Assembly (NCBI GenBank): GCA_030446505.1
Contig: JAUJND010000055.1
Span: 1-39,801, forward strand
Length of the DNA stretch: 39,801 nucleotides
Direction: 5' to 3'
DNA from: Chroococcidiopsidaceae cyanobacterium YX2bin18
GTDB taxonomy: Bacteria; Cyanobacteriota; Cyanobacteriia; Cyanobacteriales; Chroococcidiopsidaceae
Shown: piece after piece, positions 28,421-36,204 of the stretch
Numbering within the stretch: position 1 is the stretch's first letter
Layout: each line of letters opens with the position of its first letter
Position numbers and translations under genes: made by a program
Notes under the pieces: generated by a model
What the model was told of the DNA's origin: nothing
Database searches by the model: none
The model's input: only the letters and a program-made list of their open reading frames with translations

Positions 28421-28729
28421 CAAAGAGGAGGGGGGACAAGGAGACAAGGGGGGGGGGGGGGAAGATTAATCAAGCCCCCTGACAAATGGTCTCAAGAAGA
28501 GCGACTTTAGTAGCCGTGGAGAGAAACAAAAGAATTGTGCCGAGGCACACAGTGCGCTGTTTTTGGGGCAAATACTTTGTCCCCTTGGTCTCCTAGAGTT
28601 TCACTCCAGGAGACCAAGGGCTTCGCCAAAATAACAGCATGAGCCACAAAGCGTCATTATTACAAGCCCCTACGCATCAAGTATGGGTTTCCCCTTGTCC
28701 CCCTTCCCTTGTCCCCTTGTCCTCTTCTG
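28421..28729. mobile_element. 309-bp MITE (copy B) inserted in the IS1 transposase, TGAC target duplication
   Basis: The ends CAAAGAGGAGGGGGGACAAG (from 28421) and CCCCTTGTCCTCTTCTG (to 28729) are inverted repeats matching those of the element at 11714. TGAC flanks both sides (28417-28420 and 28730-28733). Removing the element and one TGAC rejoins the IS1 InsA reading frame exactly as T-V-V-S-I-V-R. Inside is a 13-bp hairpin (CCCTTGGTCTCCT 28582-28594 with AGGAGACCAAGGG 28608-28620) and no gene. A 14-base G run (28448-28461) lies near the left end. Confidence 0.88.
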
Positions 28730-29058
28730 TGACGACAGTGTTGTAGGCAAGTCTGGTGGTTCGACTGATGCCCCGCCTCCTACTGCCCTCACGCTTGAGC
28801 TTGTAGGACTTGGCGGATTTGTTCAGGACTGATGTGACGACGGTAGTAGAGACTGTCAAAGGATTCAGAAAATGTTTGATGGCAAGCTGGACACAGATAA
28901 CGTTGATGCCCGTTGGGCATTAAGCCATGTTTATGGGCTTGAGCGTGACCGCACAGGGCATTCCATCAAGTCGCTTCCAGTTGGAGATTACCTCTACTCT
29001 ATCTATCCCACGTTAATTTGATGCACTACCGCGAAACGTTATGTCGATAGTTACGGGG

Positions 29059-29265
29059 TTATTTTGGGACACCACTAGAGGTGTCCTTTTTTTCTCCAAA
29101 AACGCTCCAGAGTCCTGCCTCTCCAGTGGTAATCGTCGTTGGATGAGATTGTGTTTGTCCGAAGGTTAAAGCATAAGCGAACGGAATCAGCCCCACCATA
29201 AAAGACCCCAAAGTCACACAGAGACCAGGATAACTGGGTTGGAGTGGCGGCGATCCGTCATCCAT
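29059..29265 (-). CDS. Possible small single-span membrane protein
   Basis: A 68-codon frame reads LQPSYPGLCVTLGSFMVGLI, then PFAYALTFGQTQ, one clear hydrophobic helix of about 20 residues between a short acidic head and a polar tail. The layout is plausible for a small cyanobacterial membrane protein. However, its last 10 codons overlap a plus-strand terminator hairpin, no Shine-Dalgarno is evident, and I do not recognise a family. The true end may be earlier. Confidence 0.35.
   Translation of the reverse strand: MDDGSPPLQPSYPGLCVTLGSFMVGLIPFAYALTFGQTQSHPTTITTGEAGLWSVFGEKKDTSSGVPK
29067..29093 (+). terminator. Rho-independent terminator
   Basis: GGACACC (29067-29073) and GGTGTCC (29080-29086) form a 7-bp stem with a 6-nt loop, followed by seven Ts. 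It points rightward, just beyond the IS1 right end, and may be the original terminator of the deleted pentapeptide-repeat gene. Confidence 0.8.
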
Positions 29266-29974
29266 TCTTGGGCTATTGCTCGCCTATTTAATCTTTCTTG
29301 CGTATCCATACCAATCTGCACTTGACTTAAATGATTTGTAATTCATTAAATCTAGCAAATTTTCTGTATTTTCAAATACACTTTTTTCTTTATTTAGATA
29401 ACTTTAATCTATTAAGTAACTGCAACTGGATGGAAAAAACTTAATTTTGTAGGGGGAGCGCGATCGCAGAGCAAGAGCAATTTCCAATTCTGCGGCTATA
29501 TAGCAATCTGATTTGATTTGTGGGATGGGCATTTTGCCTGTCCAGGTTGGAAGCCTGCACCACATTCATAAATGAAATAAGGACTGCTATATCACTCCTC
29601 AAAAGATAAATTTGTAAACATATCTAAAGACAAATATACAATTTTGCAAACTTAACCCAGAGCTTTGTAATAATATCTACAGAATCAATTTTTCACACCG
29701 CCCATACTAAAAACAATATTTTTGCTTGTCTAATCCAATTATCCATTGCAATTAATTTTCTTATTTTGGGTTTACACATTGGTATATAAACAACTTTTAC
29801 ACAAAAATTAAGAAATCATAATATAGTTAATCGTAAAATTAATAACTCACAGCTTTAGCATTTTTGGTGCGTTAGACTGCCACAGTTGCTAACTAATTGT
29901 TTTAGGCAAAAAGTCTTACATAAAGGCTGTTAATAAAAATTGGATCAAAAAATTATTATAGATAGTAATAATTT
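29266..29974. other. Long AT-rich intergenic region before the nitrate locus
   Basis: No gene is seen in these 709 bp. It holds one HIP1-like site (GCGATCGC, about 29459), a small MITE-like repeat at 29497-29592 and long AT-rich tracts. It leads into the NtcA-type promoter at 29975. Confidence 0.5.
29497..29592. mobile_element. 96-bp MITE-like repeat
   Basis: The left end TATATAGCAATCTGATTTGATTTGTGG-type sequence and the reversed right end (ATATAGCAGTCCTTATTTCATTTATG...) are imperfect inverted repeats around GATGGGCATTTTGCCTGTCC, a motif common in dispersed cyanobacterial intergenic repeats. No coding capacity. Confidence 0.5.
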
Positions 29975-30016
29975 GTAATGACCTATACAAAGCTAATATT
30001 CAACATCTTATAAATT
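29975..30016 (+). promoter_or_regulatory. NtcA-activated class II promoter
   Basis: GTA (29975-29977), 8 nt, TAC (29986-29988) make a consensus NtcA box inside the palindrome TTTGTA...TACAAA. Exactly 22 nt later is TAAATT (30011-30016), matching the TAN3T minus-10 element. This is the canonical NtcA-activated layout used for nitrogen-assimilation genes when ammonium is scarce. It would drive the small ORF at 30041 and nrtP. Confidence 0.8.
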
Positions 30017-30040
30017 AAGAATTAAAGAAATGAAACCACT

Positions 30041-30190
30041 ATGGTCTTTAAGAAATTGAAGACCAAAATACATAGTACTGCGATTAAAGAATTATTTGTA
30101 GAATTGCAAGCTGGTGCTGCAAAACACTTAGTAATTGAACAACTTAATGCTGAACCTAAGCAAACAAAAGCGGTCTTGGCAATCAAGTAA
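30041..30190 (+). CDS. 49-residue small protein between the NtcA promoter and nrtP
   Basis: ATG 30041 to TAA 30190 encodes a basic, mainly helical protein: MVFKKLKTKIHSTAIKELF, then VELQAGAAKHLVIEQLNAE, then PKQTKAVLAIK. It has no signal peptide, membrane span or cysteine. The start is about 25 nt after the inferred minus-10 element, so the leader is very short, and the Shine-Dalgarno is weak (AAAGAAA). Its position in the transcript, ahead of the nitrate permease, suggests nitrogen-controlled expression. I do not recognise a family. It could also be a decayed remnant or a translated leader. Confidence 0.5.
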   Translation: MVFKKLKTKIHSTAIKELFVELQAGAAKHLVIEQLNAEPKQTKAVLAIK

Positions 30191-30290
30191 TTTTCTCCAC
30201 ACTTGCAAATCGATGTTCAATTACACGCGAAGTACGGGTGGAGGACTGTAATTTGAGTTTGTTGTGTCCCCATATGGAGGAAAGTTTGAC

Positions 30291-31790
30291 GTGGCTGGAA
30301 TATTATCATTTAGCGGTCGTTACCGCATCTTACACCTGACTTGGTTCGCTTTCTGTATAACCTTTGCCGTCTGGTTTAACTTTGCTCCTGTTGCCACACT
30401 AATAAAAGCAGATTTTGGTTTAACTGAAGGTCAACTTAGAACACTTGCCATTTGTAATGTTGCCTTAACAGTTCCGGCGCGGATTATTATCGGTATGCTC
30501 CTGGATCGCTATGGACCTCGGCTTACCTATTCATGCCTGCTGGTTTATACGGTCATTCCAACTCTTGCATTTGCGTTGGCGCAGAACTTTAACCAGTTAG
30601 TCTACAGCCGCTTGGCTTTGAGCATTGTTGGGTGTGGGTTTGTGATTGGCATTCGGATGGTGGCGGAGTGGTTTGACTCCCAAGAAGTTGGCTTAGCAGA
30701 AGGCATCTATGGCGGCTGGGGTAATGTTGGCTCGGCGATCGCTGCTTGGACTCTCCCCTCTATTGCAGCTGTAACAGCCTTTTTAGCCGCTGGTCAACTT
30801 AACTGGCGATTGGCGATCGCTTTCACTGGGATTATTGCTGCTGTCTATGGAGTAATTTATTACTTCAGCGTCCAAGATACTCCTCCTGGCAAGGTTTACC
30901 ACCGATCCGCCAGCAGCCAAGGGATGGAAGTGACCACTCAAAATGACTTTTGGTTAATGCTGTTCATGAACATTCCCTTAGTTGGGTGTTTGGGTATTAT
31001 TGCTTGGCGCTTAAACGTACTTAAGTTCATCAGTCCAACTCAACTGAATATCATCTTGTTGCTGCTGGTCTGCTTATATGCGTTCCAATCCTATAACTCC
31101 TGGAAAGCAAATGAACACTTGATGAGTGGTAAAAAGCGCTATCCCCCAGAGGAGCGGTATAAGTTTTCCCAAGTAGCACTTTTGGATTTATGCTACTTTG
31201 CCAATTTTGGCGCGGAGGTAGCAGCTGTTTCAATTTTCCCGGCGTTTTTTCAAGGTAACTTTGGATTGACGGCAGCGCTAGCAGGGGCAGTTGCTGGAAC
31301 CTATGGAGTCATGAACTTAATCGCCCAGCCAGGAGGTGGCTTGATCTCTGACAAGATCGGCAGCCGGAAGTGGACGCTGGTTGCGCTACTCGCTGGCATG
31401 GGTATTATCTATCTGGTGTATGCCGGTGTGATTTTTAGGTTAGCGCTCCCCATGGGAGTTATCATGACCACGATTGCCGCCTTCTTTGTTATGGCATCAC
31501 AAGGTGCGACCATCTCAATTGTGCCTTTGATTAAGCGGCGAGTAACTGGTCAGATTGGTGGAAACGTCGGCGCATACGGCAACGTAGGATCAATTATTTT
31601 CCTTACCGTCTACAGCCTCTTACCTCCGGGGGATGTAGGAGATCGGCTCTTTTTTCAGATGCAGGGGATTGTTGCCTTAATGGTGACCTTCCTTTGTGCC
31701 TTCTTGCTCAAGGAACCACAAGACTCGCACGAAGAGAATGAGCTCGAAGTGATAACCCCTGGAGTTGCTGTTTCAAAACGCCAAATTTAA
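30291..31790 (+). CDS. nrtP: Nitrate/nitrite permease, NNP family (MFS)
   Basis: This roughly 499-residue MFS permease of the nitrate/nitrite porter family imports nitrate across the plasma membrane; NrtP/NapA is the cyanobacterial form. Seen: GRYRILHLTWFAFCITFAVW, then FNFAP, typical for NNP; a loop motif IIGMLLDRYGPRLTYS; GWGNVGSAIAAW with the family Gly-rich signature; a long central cytoplasmic insert (about residues 210-290), also NNP-like; and the second nitrate signature GNVGAYGNVGSIIFLTVYS. The frame is open from GTG 30264, but GGAGGAAAG at 30276 points to GTG 30291. It is intact. It lies downstream of an NtcA-type promoter. Confidence 0.93.
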   Translation: MAGILSFSGRYRILHLTWFAFCITFAVWFNFAPVATLIKADFGLTEGQLRTLAICNVALTVPARIIIGMLLDRYGPRLTYSCLLVYTVIPTLAFALAQNFNQLVYSRLALSIVGCGFVIGIRMVAEWFDSQEVGLAEGIYGGWGNVGSAIAAWTLPSIAAVTAFLAAGQLNWRLAIAFTGIIAAVYGVIYYFSVQDTPPGKVYHRSASSQGMEVTTQNDFWLMLFMNIPLVGCLGIIAWRLNVLKFISPTQLNIILLLLVCLYAFQSYNSWKANEHLMSGKKRYPPEERYKFSQVALLDLCYFANFGAEVAAVSIFPAFFQGNFGLTAALAGAVAGTYGVMNLIAQPGGGLISDKIGSRKWTLVALLAGMGIIYLVYAGVIFRLALPMGVIMTTIAAFFVMASQGATISIVPLIKRRVTGQIGGNVGAYGNVGSIIFLTVYSLLPPGDVGDRLFFQMQGIVALMVTFLCAFLLKEPQDSHEENELEVITPGVAVSKRQI

Positions 31791-31869
31791 TGGCAATGCG
31801 TCCAGGTGTTGCCGTGCTGCGATTATCGCGCTGTGTCTCGTACAGAGGAATTAATCTTAAAGAAATACC

Positions 31870-33262
31870 ATGTCGTCAACTACTCCAAATCAAACAACAG
31901 CGAACCCTCCGGACTACGCTAACGCCACTATCAATCCTGATTTACAGGGCAACCTAGCAAGAGTCCTGAGCTTGCCTATCGGCAAATGATTTTCTATTCA
32001 GTAATCATTGGAATTGCTGGGGGATTAGTCGCAACTGCTTATTACTACGTGCTAGAAGCAGGTATACATCTTGTCTGGCACACGCTGCCAGACTTGCTAA
32101 AACTTTACTTCCCGACACTGGGTTCCTCCGGGAATTATGTGTGGATAGTTACTACTATCGGCGGATTTCTTGTCGGGCTAACCCTACATTACATGGGTCT
32201 TCCTGGTGAAGTTGCCTTTGTCGTTGATAAAGTCCACGATCAGGGCGGATTGAGCTGCGGCAAACCCCAGCAATGATTGTTGCTTCATTAATTTCAATTG
32301 CATTTGGTGGCAGTGCTGGACCAGAAGCCCCGCTTGTGCAGGTTAATGGTAGCTTTGGAGGTTGGTTAGGTGAGAAGTTAAAGCTAAGCGCTGCAACAAT
32401 CCGCGTGCTTACTTTCTGCGGGATGAGTGCTGCACTCGGTGCTTTTTTGAGTACCCCCCTCGGTGGCGCACTCTTCGCCCTAGAACTCCCTCATCGACGA
32501 GGATTGGAATACTATGAGGCGCTGATTCCGGCTGTGTTGAGCGCGATCCTCAGCTTTTTTGTGTTTCGATTTTATACAGGGTTGACAATTGGTGGGATGT
32601 ACCACTTTGCGGCTATTCCCAACTCACGCTGATGAATCTAGCTGAGGGCGCACTACTTGGGATTCGGTGCTGTAACTGCCGTTATTTTTGTTGTTGTGTT
32701 CCGCAGTATTGGGTATTTGAGTGAGCACATAGCGCACTATGTAATTCTGCTGGCTACGTTGGGAGGGTTAGCGATTGGACTAATTGCTTATCTGTTTCCC
32801 CAAACGCTGTTTTTTGGCGAAAAAGAGATTTCAACTATCGTAGAAACAGGTTCTACGTTTGGAATTACAATGTTGCTAGCGATCGCCGCAGCTAAAATGC
32901 TAGCAGTCAGTTGTACTCTCACTCTGGTTTCCGCGGCGGATTCATCTTTCCCCCTGTTCTACATTGGTGCAGCAGTCGGCTTGGCAGTTGCTCTGGCTGT
33001 ACCCCAAATCCACCCGACAATCGGCATGATCTGTATGATGGCTGCGGTGAATGTAGCAATAACTAAAACGCCAATCAGTACCACTGTAATTCTTAGCGTA
33101 CTTTCTGATACGGCAATGGTTCCCGTAATTGTAATTGCCAGTTTTGTTAGTTTCCTGTTAACTACTCGGGTATCATTGATTCATACCCAGCGATCGCGCA
33201 ATGTCTCCGCCGAAGAATCGGGAAGCATCTCTGCAAGTGTAGGCGAAATTTTTTTTTCTTAA
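31870..33262 (+). pseudogene. ClC-type chloride channel/antiporter, frameshifted
   Basis: The protein starts at ATG 31870 (SSTTPNQTTANPPDYAN), with a frame change near 31978. It continues MIFYSVIIGIAGGLVATAYY and GFLVGLTLHYMGLPGEVAFV, with another change near 32260. SIAFGGSAGPEAPLVQVNGS carries the GxEAP-like selectivity-filter region (normally G(K/R)EGP). STPLGGALFALELPHRRGLE and VLSAILSFFVFRFYTG follow, then a third change near 32635. The last piece is at 32657-33262 (LFFGEKEISTIVETGSTFG, HPTIGMICMMAAVNVAITKT). It matches voltage-gated ClC-type proteins of cyanobacteria along the whole length. Three indels disrupt it. Confidence 0.88.
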
Positions 33263-33669
33263 GGTAAGGGATTCTTATATACTCTCCGTAAAGCTGCTAC
33301 AGCCTTTAATAGCCTTTCCTGCAGTTCTAGGCAAGCGTTGAGGGTACTCTCGATAATTAACTGCCTGCCCTTCTTGGACAAGAGCCGAGTTGATTGAAAT
33401 TATCTTTGTAGACCTTAGCAACAGAACAAATATAGCGAGCTGTGTCTGCCACTCTTGGGGCTATCTGTTGACCTATTGGTAACAGTTGTCTAAACCGCTC
33501 GACAAGCTGCCTTACCAAATCGGGCTTAGGCAGATTCAGGGGCATCTACACAGTCCCTTTCAGGGAGGTTTTAACCTCAACAAGTTTTTGCAACACAACC
33601 GGGCGCAGTCGCTTACCGTTTGTGCCATCGTAATTGTGTTTAGCCGACCGAGGCTCTTCCTGGGGTTGC
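33263..33669. other. Gene-poor stretch with probable transposon debris
   Basis: No whole gene is seen. A minus-strand frame (33357-33545: PDLVRQLVERFRQLLPIGQQ) looks helical and could be a piece of a transposase or another protein, but no catalytic motif or family is recognised. The IS5-type remnant begins just to the right. Confidence 0.35.
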
Positions 33670-33909
33670 CAAACGTCATGCTGGAGCTTGTACTCCAACC
33701 AAGCCACGCAAAACAGCACCCCACCTAAAGAGGAAAAGCAGTATAATCAAGCACTAGCACAATTACGGGTTCGAGTCGAGCACGTGATTCGCCGCCTCAA
33801 GATTTTTCACATCTTTTCGGGACGTTATCGCAACCACAGAAAGCGGTTTGGCTTGCGCTTAACGCTGATTGCTGGCTTGCTGAACTACGAACTAGCATAT
33901 ACCTCATGA
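33670..33909 (+). pseudogene. C-terminal remnant of an IS5-family transposase
   Basis: Only the end of the transposase remains: KEEKQYNQALAQLRVRVEHV, then IRRLKIFHIFSGRYRNHRKR, then FGLRLTLIAGLLNYEL. The E in VEHVIRRLKIF is the last acidic residue of the DDE triad, and the (Y/F)R.RRKRFGLR..L phrase is typical of the IS5 group found in cyanobacteria. The N-terminal part and the inverted repeats were not found. Confidence 0.8.
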
Positions 33910-33998
33910 TTCATGGGAATGATTTAAAATAGTATATATAACTACATTTTTGCTTATTCTTAGCCGTTGATTTGGGAGATAGCAAAGTGATTCAAAGC

Positions 33999-34580
33999 AT
34001 GAAAAGGACAGTTAATACCGCTGCTGATTTAGACCGATTTGTATCTGAACTGAATCGAGACGGAATTTGTGTTATTCGTGGTCTCTTCGACGAATTGATT
34101 GAGGAGTGGGCACAAGCTTTTTTGATTCGTTGTTCCAAGCGTGTCAAAATCGGCTAGGTGGGCTTGCCCTCGCGAACAAGCCCGCTACTATCTCACTTTG
34201 CCCTGGATTCTCCCGTTCGTAACAGAGGTGTTGCCTTTAATCCCAGTAGTCGCAAGTGTTTGCATTTTAGATGTCATTGTTCGCTCAGAGGTACGTGATG
34301 AGTTGCATTCTAAGGCTTTGACGTTCCGGTGCCTGGGCTCGGATTATCAGAAATTCACTGGACTATCGCCCTCTGTGCTCGGATCCAATGGCCAGCGCTA
34401 AAACTCCATACCTTCCGCAATCGATCAACTCCAGCAATCGAAGTGCAACGAAGAACCTGGACCGTTTCAGATGAGCTCATTAACGCACCTCCGCGTCTGC
34501 TCACACAGGATGAAAGGAGGGCACCTATTAAAAAAGGGTGCCTAGTGAGATTTCCATAGAATGCGCACACATAGAATGAA
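33999..34580 (+). pseudogene. Phytanoyl-CoA dioxygenase (PhyH) family protein, decayed
   Basis: A 2-oxoglutarate/Fe(II) oxygenase gene in fragments. ATG 33999 begins MKRTVNTAADLDRFVSELNR, then DGICVIRGLFDELIEEWAQAF. After a break near 34120 comes REQARYYLTLPWILPF. Then LGSDYQ and, in the next frame, EIHWDYRPLCSDPMASAKTP, which holds the HxD iron motif, followed by EEPGPFQMSSLTHLRVCSHR and MKGGHLLKKG. This order matches cyanobacterial PhyH proteins. The downstream third of the fold, including the second His and the Arg, is not found, and many indels break it. Confidence 0.75.
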
Positions 34581-35081
34581 GATTATGATAATAATGAAGA
34601 TTTTCGGACTACTAGCGCTTCCTGAGACTCACTAGGCTCGAACCAATAAACCAAGAGGACCAATGGGCAATTCATAGGTTGCATGTCACGACAACACACA
34701 CCAAGTAGATTTTGACTCTGCCGCTGGACAATTATCAGAATACCTTGAACTGAAGGTCAGACGATTCCTGCAGTACTGCTAGGCTAATTGGAGCAGTTGC
34801 ACAGCAAACGGAAAGGATCTAGCCGCGTAACTTTCAAATTGCTAGACTCGATTTCACTTTTACCTAAGGCCTGAAAGAGCCGAAGAAGAATCCTAGGACA
34901 AGTTGAAACTGAGAAGATCAGAAGAAGATTTGATAGAAATATTCCATCATAAAGAAGAAGTTCTGTCCTACTGTGGCGATCTTTTAATATTAGTTGTACT
35001 TGTGAATACAATTAGCGATACTTGAGCCTACGCCTGAAACCACTACTGAAAAACGAACATACCAATCCTGTAGCCCGAAGG
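34581..35081. other. Gene-free stretch between PhyH and GH43 remnants
   Basis: These 500 bp contain many stops in all frames and no motif I recognise. They probably include the lost 3' part of the PhyH gene and the lost 5' part of the GH43 gene. Confidence 0.4.
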
Positions 35082-35082
35082 T

Positions 35083-35480
35083 TATTTCGCCGATCCGCGC
35101 CGTATCTATGATTGGCGCACTTTGGAAGGTCCACTGTGTCGCCAAATGCAGGACGCTACTACTGCTTTTACGATGGCGGACGCTGGAGACCGAGAACTAC
35201 AGGTAGATATGGAGTTACCAGATAACGTACTGGGACCCTACTCTGACACAGGCAATGAGGCGAAACCGCGCGTGCTGCGCTCTGTTCCTGGTCGTGTTCT
35301 GGGTCCCGGTCACAACTCAATCATTCTCGGTCCGGATGGGTCAGATTGAAGAGTACTTGTTTACCATGCTTGGGACACAAACATGAAGGCACGGCGGATG
35401 TTTTTGGACAAACTAATCTGGACACTGGATGGTCCGCGCTGTAGGTCCTACCTGGACACCGCAAACGATTAGCAGCAAAT
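35083..35480 (+). pseudogene. Glycoside hydrolase family 43-like protein, 3' remnant
   Basis: With frame corrections this encodes the second half of a five-bladed propeller hydrolase: FADPRRIYDWRTLEGPL, then KMQGRYYCFYDGGRW with ETENY, then LPDNVLGPYSDTGNEAKPRV, then GRVLGPGHNSIILGPDGSD, then EYLVYHAWDTNMKARRMF, then LDKLIWT. The GPGHNS...YHAW pattern is the conserved GH43 region, which carries a His near the calcium site. Such enzymes cleave arabinan- or xylan-like chains; use in a cyanobacterium is unclear. There are at least three frame breaks and no N-terminal catalytic Asp. Confidence 0.72.
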
Positions 35481-36204
35481 GAATCCAAGACAGGCACCTG
35501 TTTAGCAGCCCACAAAATGGAGTTGGTACAAAAGCTAAGGAAGCTAAGTAAGGTTAAGTTCTTGTTGCGCCGTCTGTTCACTTTCTATGACCAAATCTAA
35601 CTCGTTTTAAGTAGAGTTACTATGAGGATCAAATTATCCTACGTTGTTTCACTTTTAGCAGTATCCGACTTGGGACTGCCACACTACTATTTTACTTGTA
35701 GAGTTCTAGCTTTAGGGCTATCAAGGTGTGCCTCTCGCCAAGAACTAACAGCACCAGTTGTTCCAAAGTAATGCTCTAGTTCAGGTAAATTAACTATGAA
35801 TGTCGAAGGTATTTCTAATACGGCTGTAACTGAGCTTCGAAAACTTGCCCCAGGCGTGAATACGAAGCTATTTGATGGTAGAAGCCCCAAAGGGGCATTA
35901 ATCTAACTCGACGCAAAATTAGGCTCAAAAAATAAGAATCACTAGAGATAGCTACATCTATGGACTAAGTGTTGGAGGCTCTATTAGCCTTAAGCGACAA
36001 TTGAGTAGCACTAATGGCGGCTGCTATAGTGAATTTGGGCAGGACTACTGTGCTAGATGCTAATAATTTGACTAACTAGAAATATATTTCCATTCGTGGT
36101 GATGAGCTACGTTTATGACATAATATTAATGCCATTCGGTTATTAAAGCTAAAATTAGAAGAATGCAACTACTCCAGTAACAATGTTCTGATTACATTAC
36201 TCAT
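35481..36204. other. Gene-free stretch, heavily stopped
   Basis: No gene, RNA or repeat is recognised. A plus-strand piece near 35795-35900 (NVEGISNTAVTELRKLAPGV) has a protein-like look but no family match I can name, and it is followed by stops. Confidence 0.4.

Larger units (their letters stand above)
27612..28966 (-). pseudogene. IS1-family transposase genes insA-insB, disrupted
   Basis: InsA starts at ATG 28966. Corrected for an early frameshift it reads CGHAQAHKHGLMPNGHQRYL, then CPACHQTFSESFDSLYYRR, a zinc-ribbon, then HISPEQIRQVLQAQA and RRGISRTTRLAYNTVV. The MITE interrupts here. Beyond it, SIVRAASQKAQLVHNGEVQA, FLKKQKHCSTQELEVGD and a broken GLSL lead to the duplicated block and to the InsB end at 27986-27612: FNTDDWGGYQRVLPSE (with the DDE-type Asp), RTNCIMRQQTQRW, then VTTRLVVSYFNWFWRHSRFQ. 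Frameshifts, duplication and insertion make it inactive. Confidence 0.88.
27603..29030 (-). mobile_element. IS1-family insertion sequence, enlarged to 1428 bp
   Basis: The left end GGTGGTGCGTCAAACTAG... (27603-27630) and the right end (29003-29030, reverse complement GGTAGTGCATCAAATTAACG...) are imperfect inverted repeats, both ending in GTGGGATAG on the inner side. The element encodes InsA and InsB on the minus strand. It contains a 208-bp tandem duplication and a 309-bp MITE with 4-bp target duplication. Without the extra repeat copy, the MITE and its duplicated TGAC it would be about 907 bp, near a normal IS1. The flanking 8-9 bp (GCGGCCATT versus GCGAAACGT) are not direct repeats, so the original target duplication is lost. 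Confidence 0.9.

Noticed and set aside
33760..33780. GGTTCGAGTC resembling a tRNA T-arm
   Set aside because: It lies within the IS5 transposase frame and no cloverleaf can be drawn around it.
35687..35890. 67-codon minus-strand frame
   Set aside because: No motif, no ribosome-binding site, and surrounded by stops; not distinguishable from chance.
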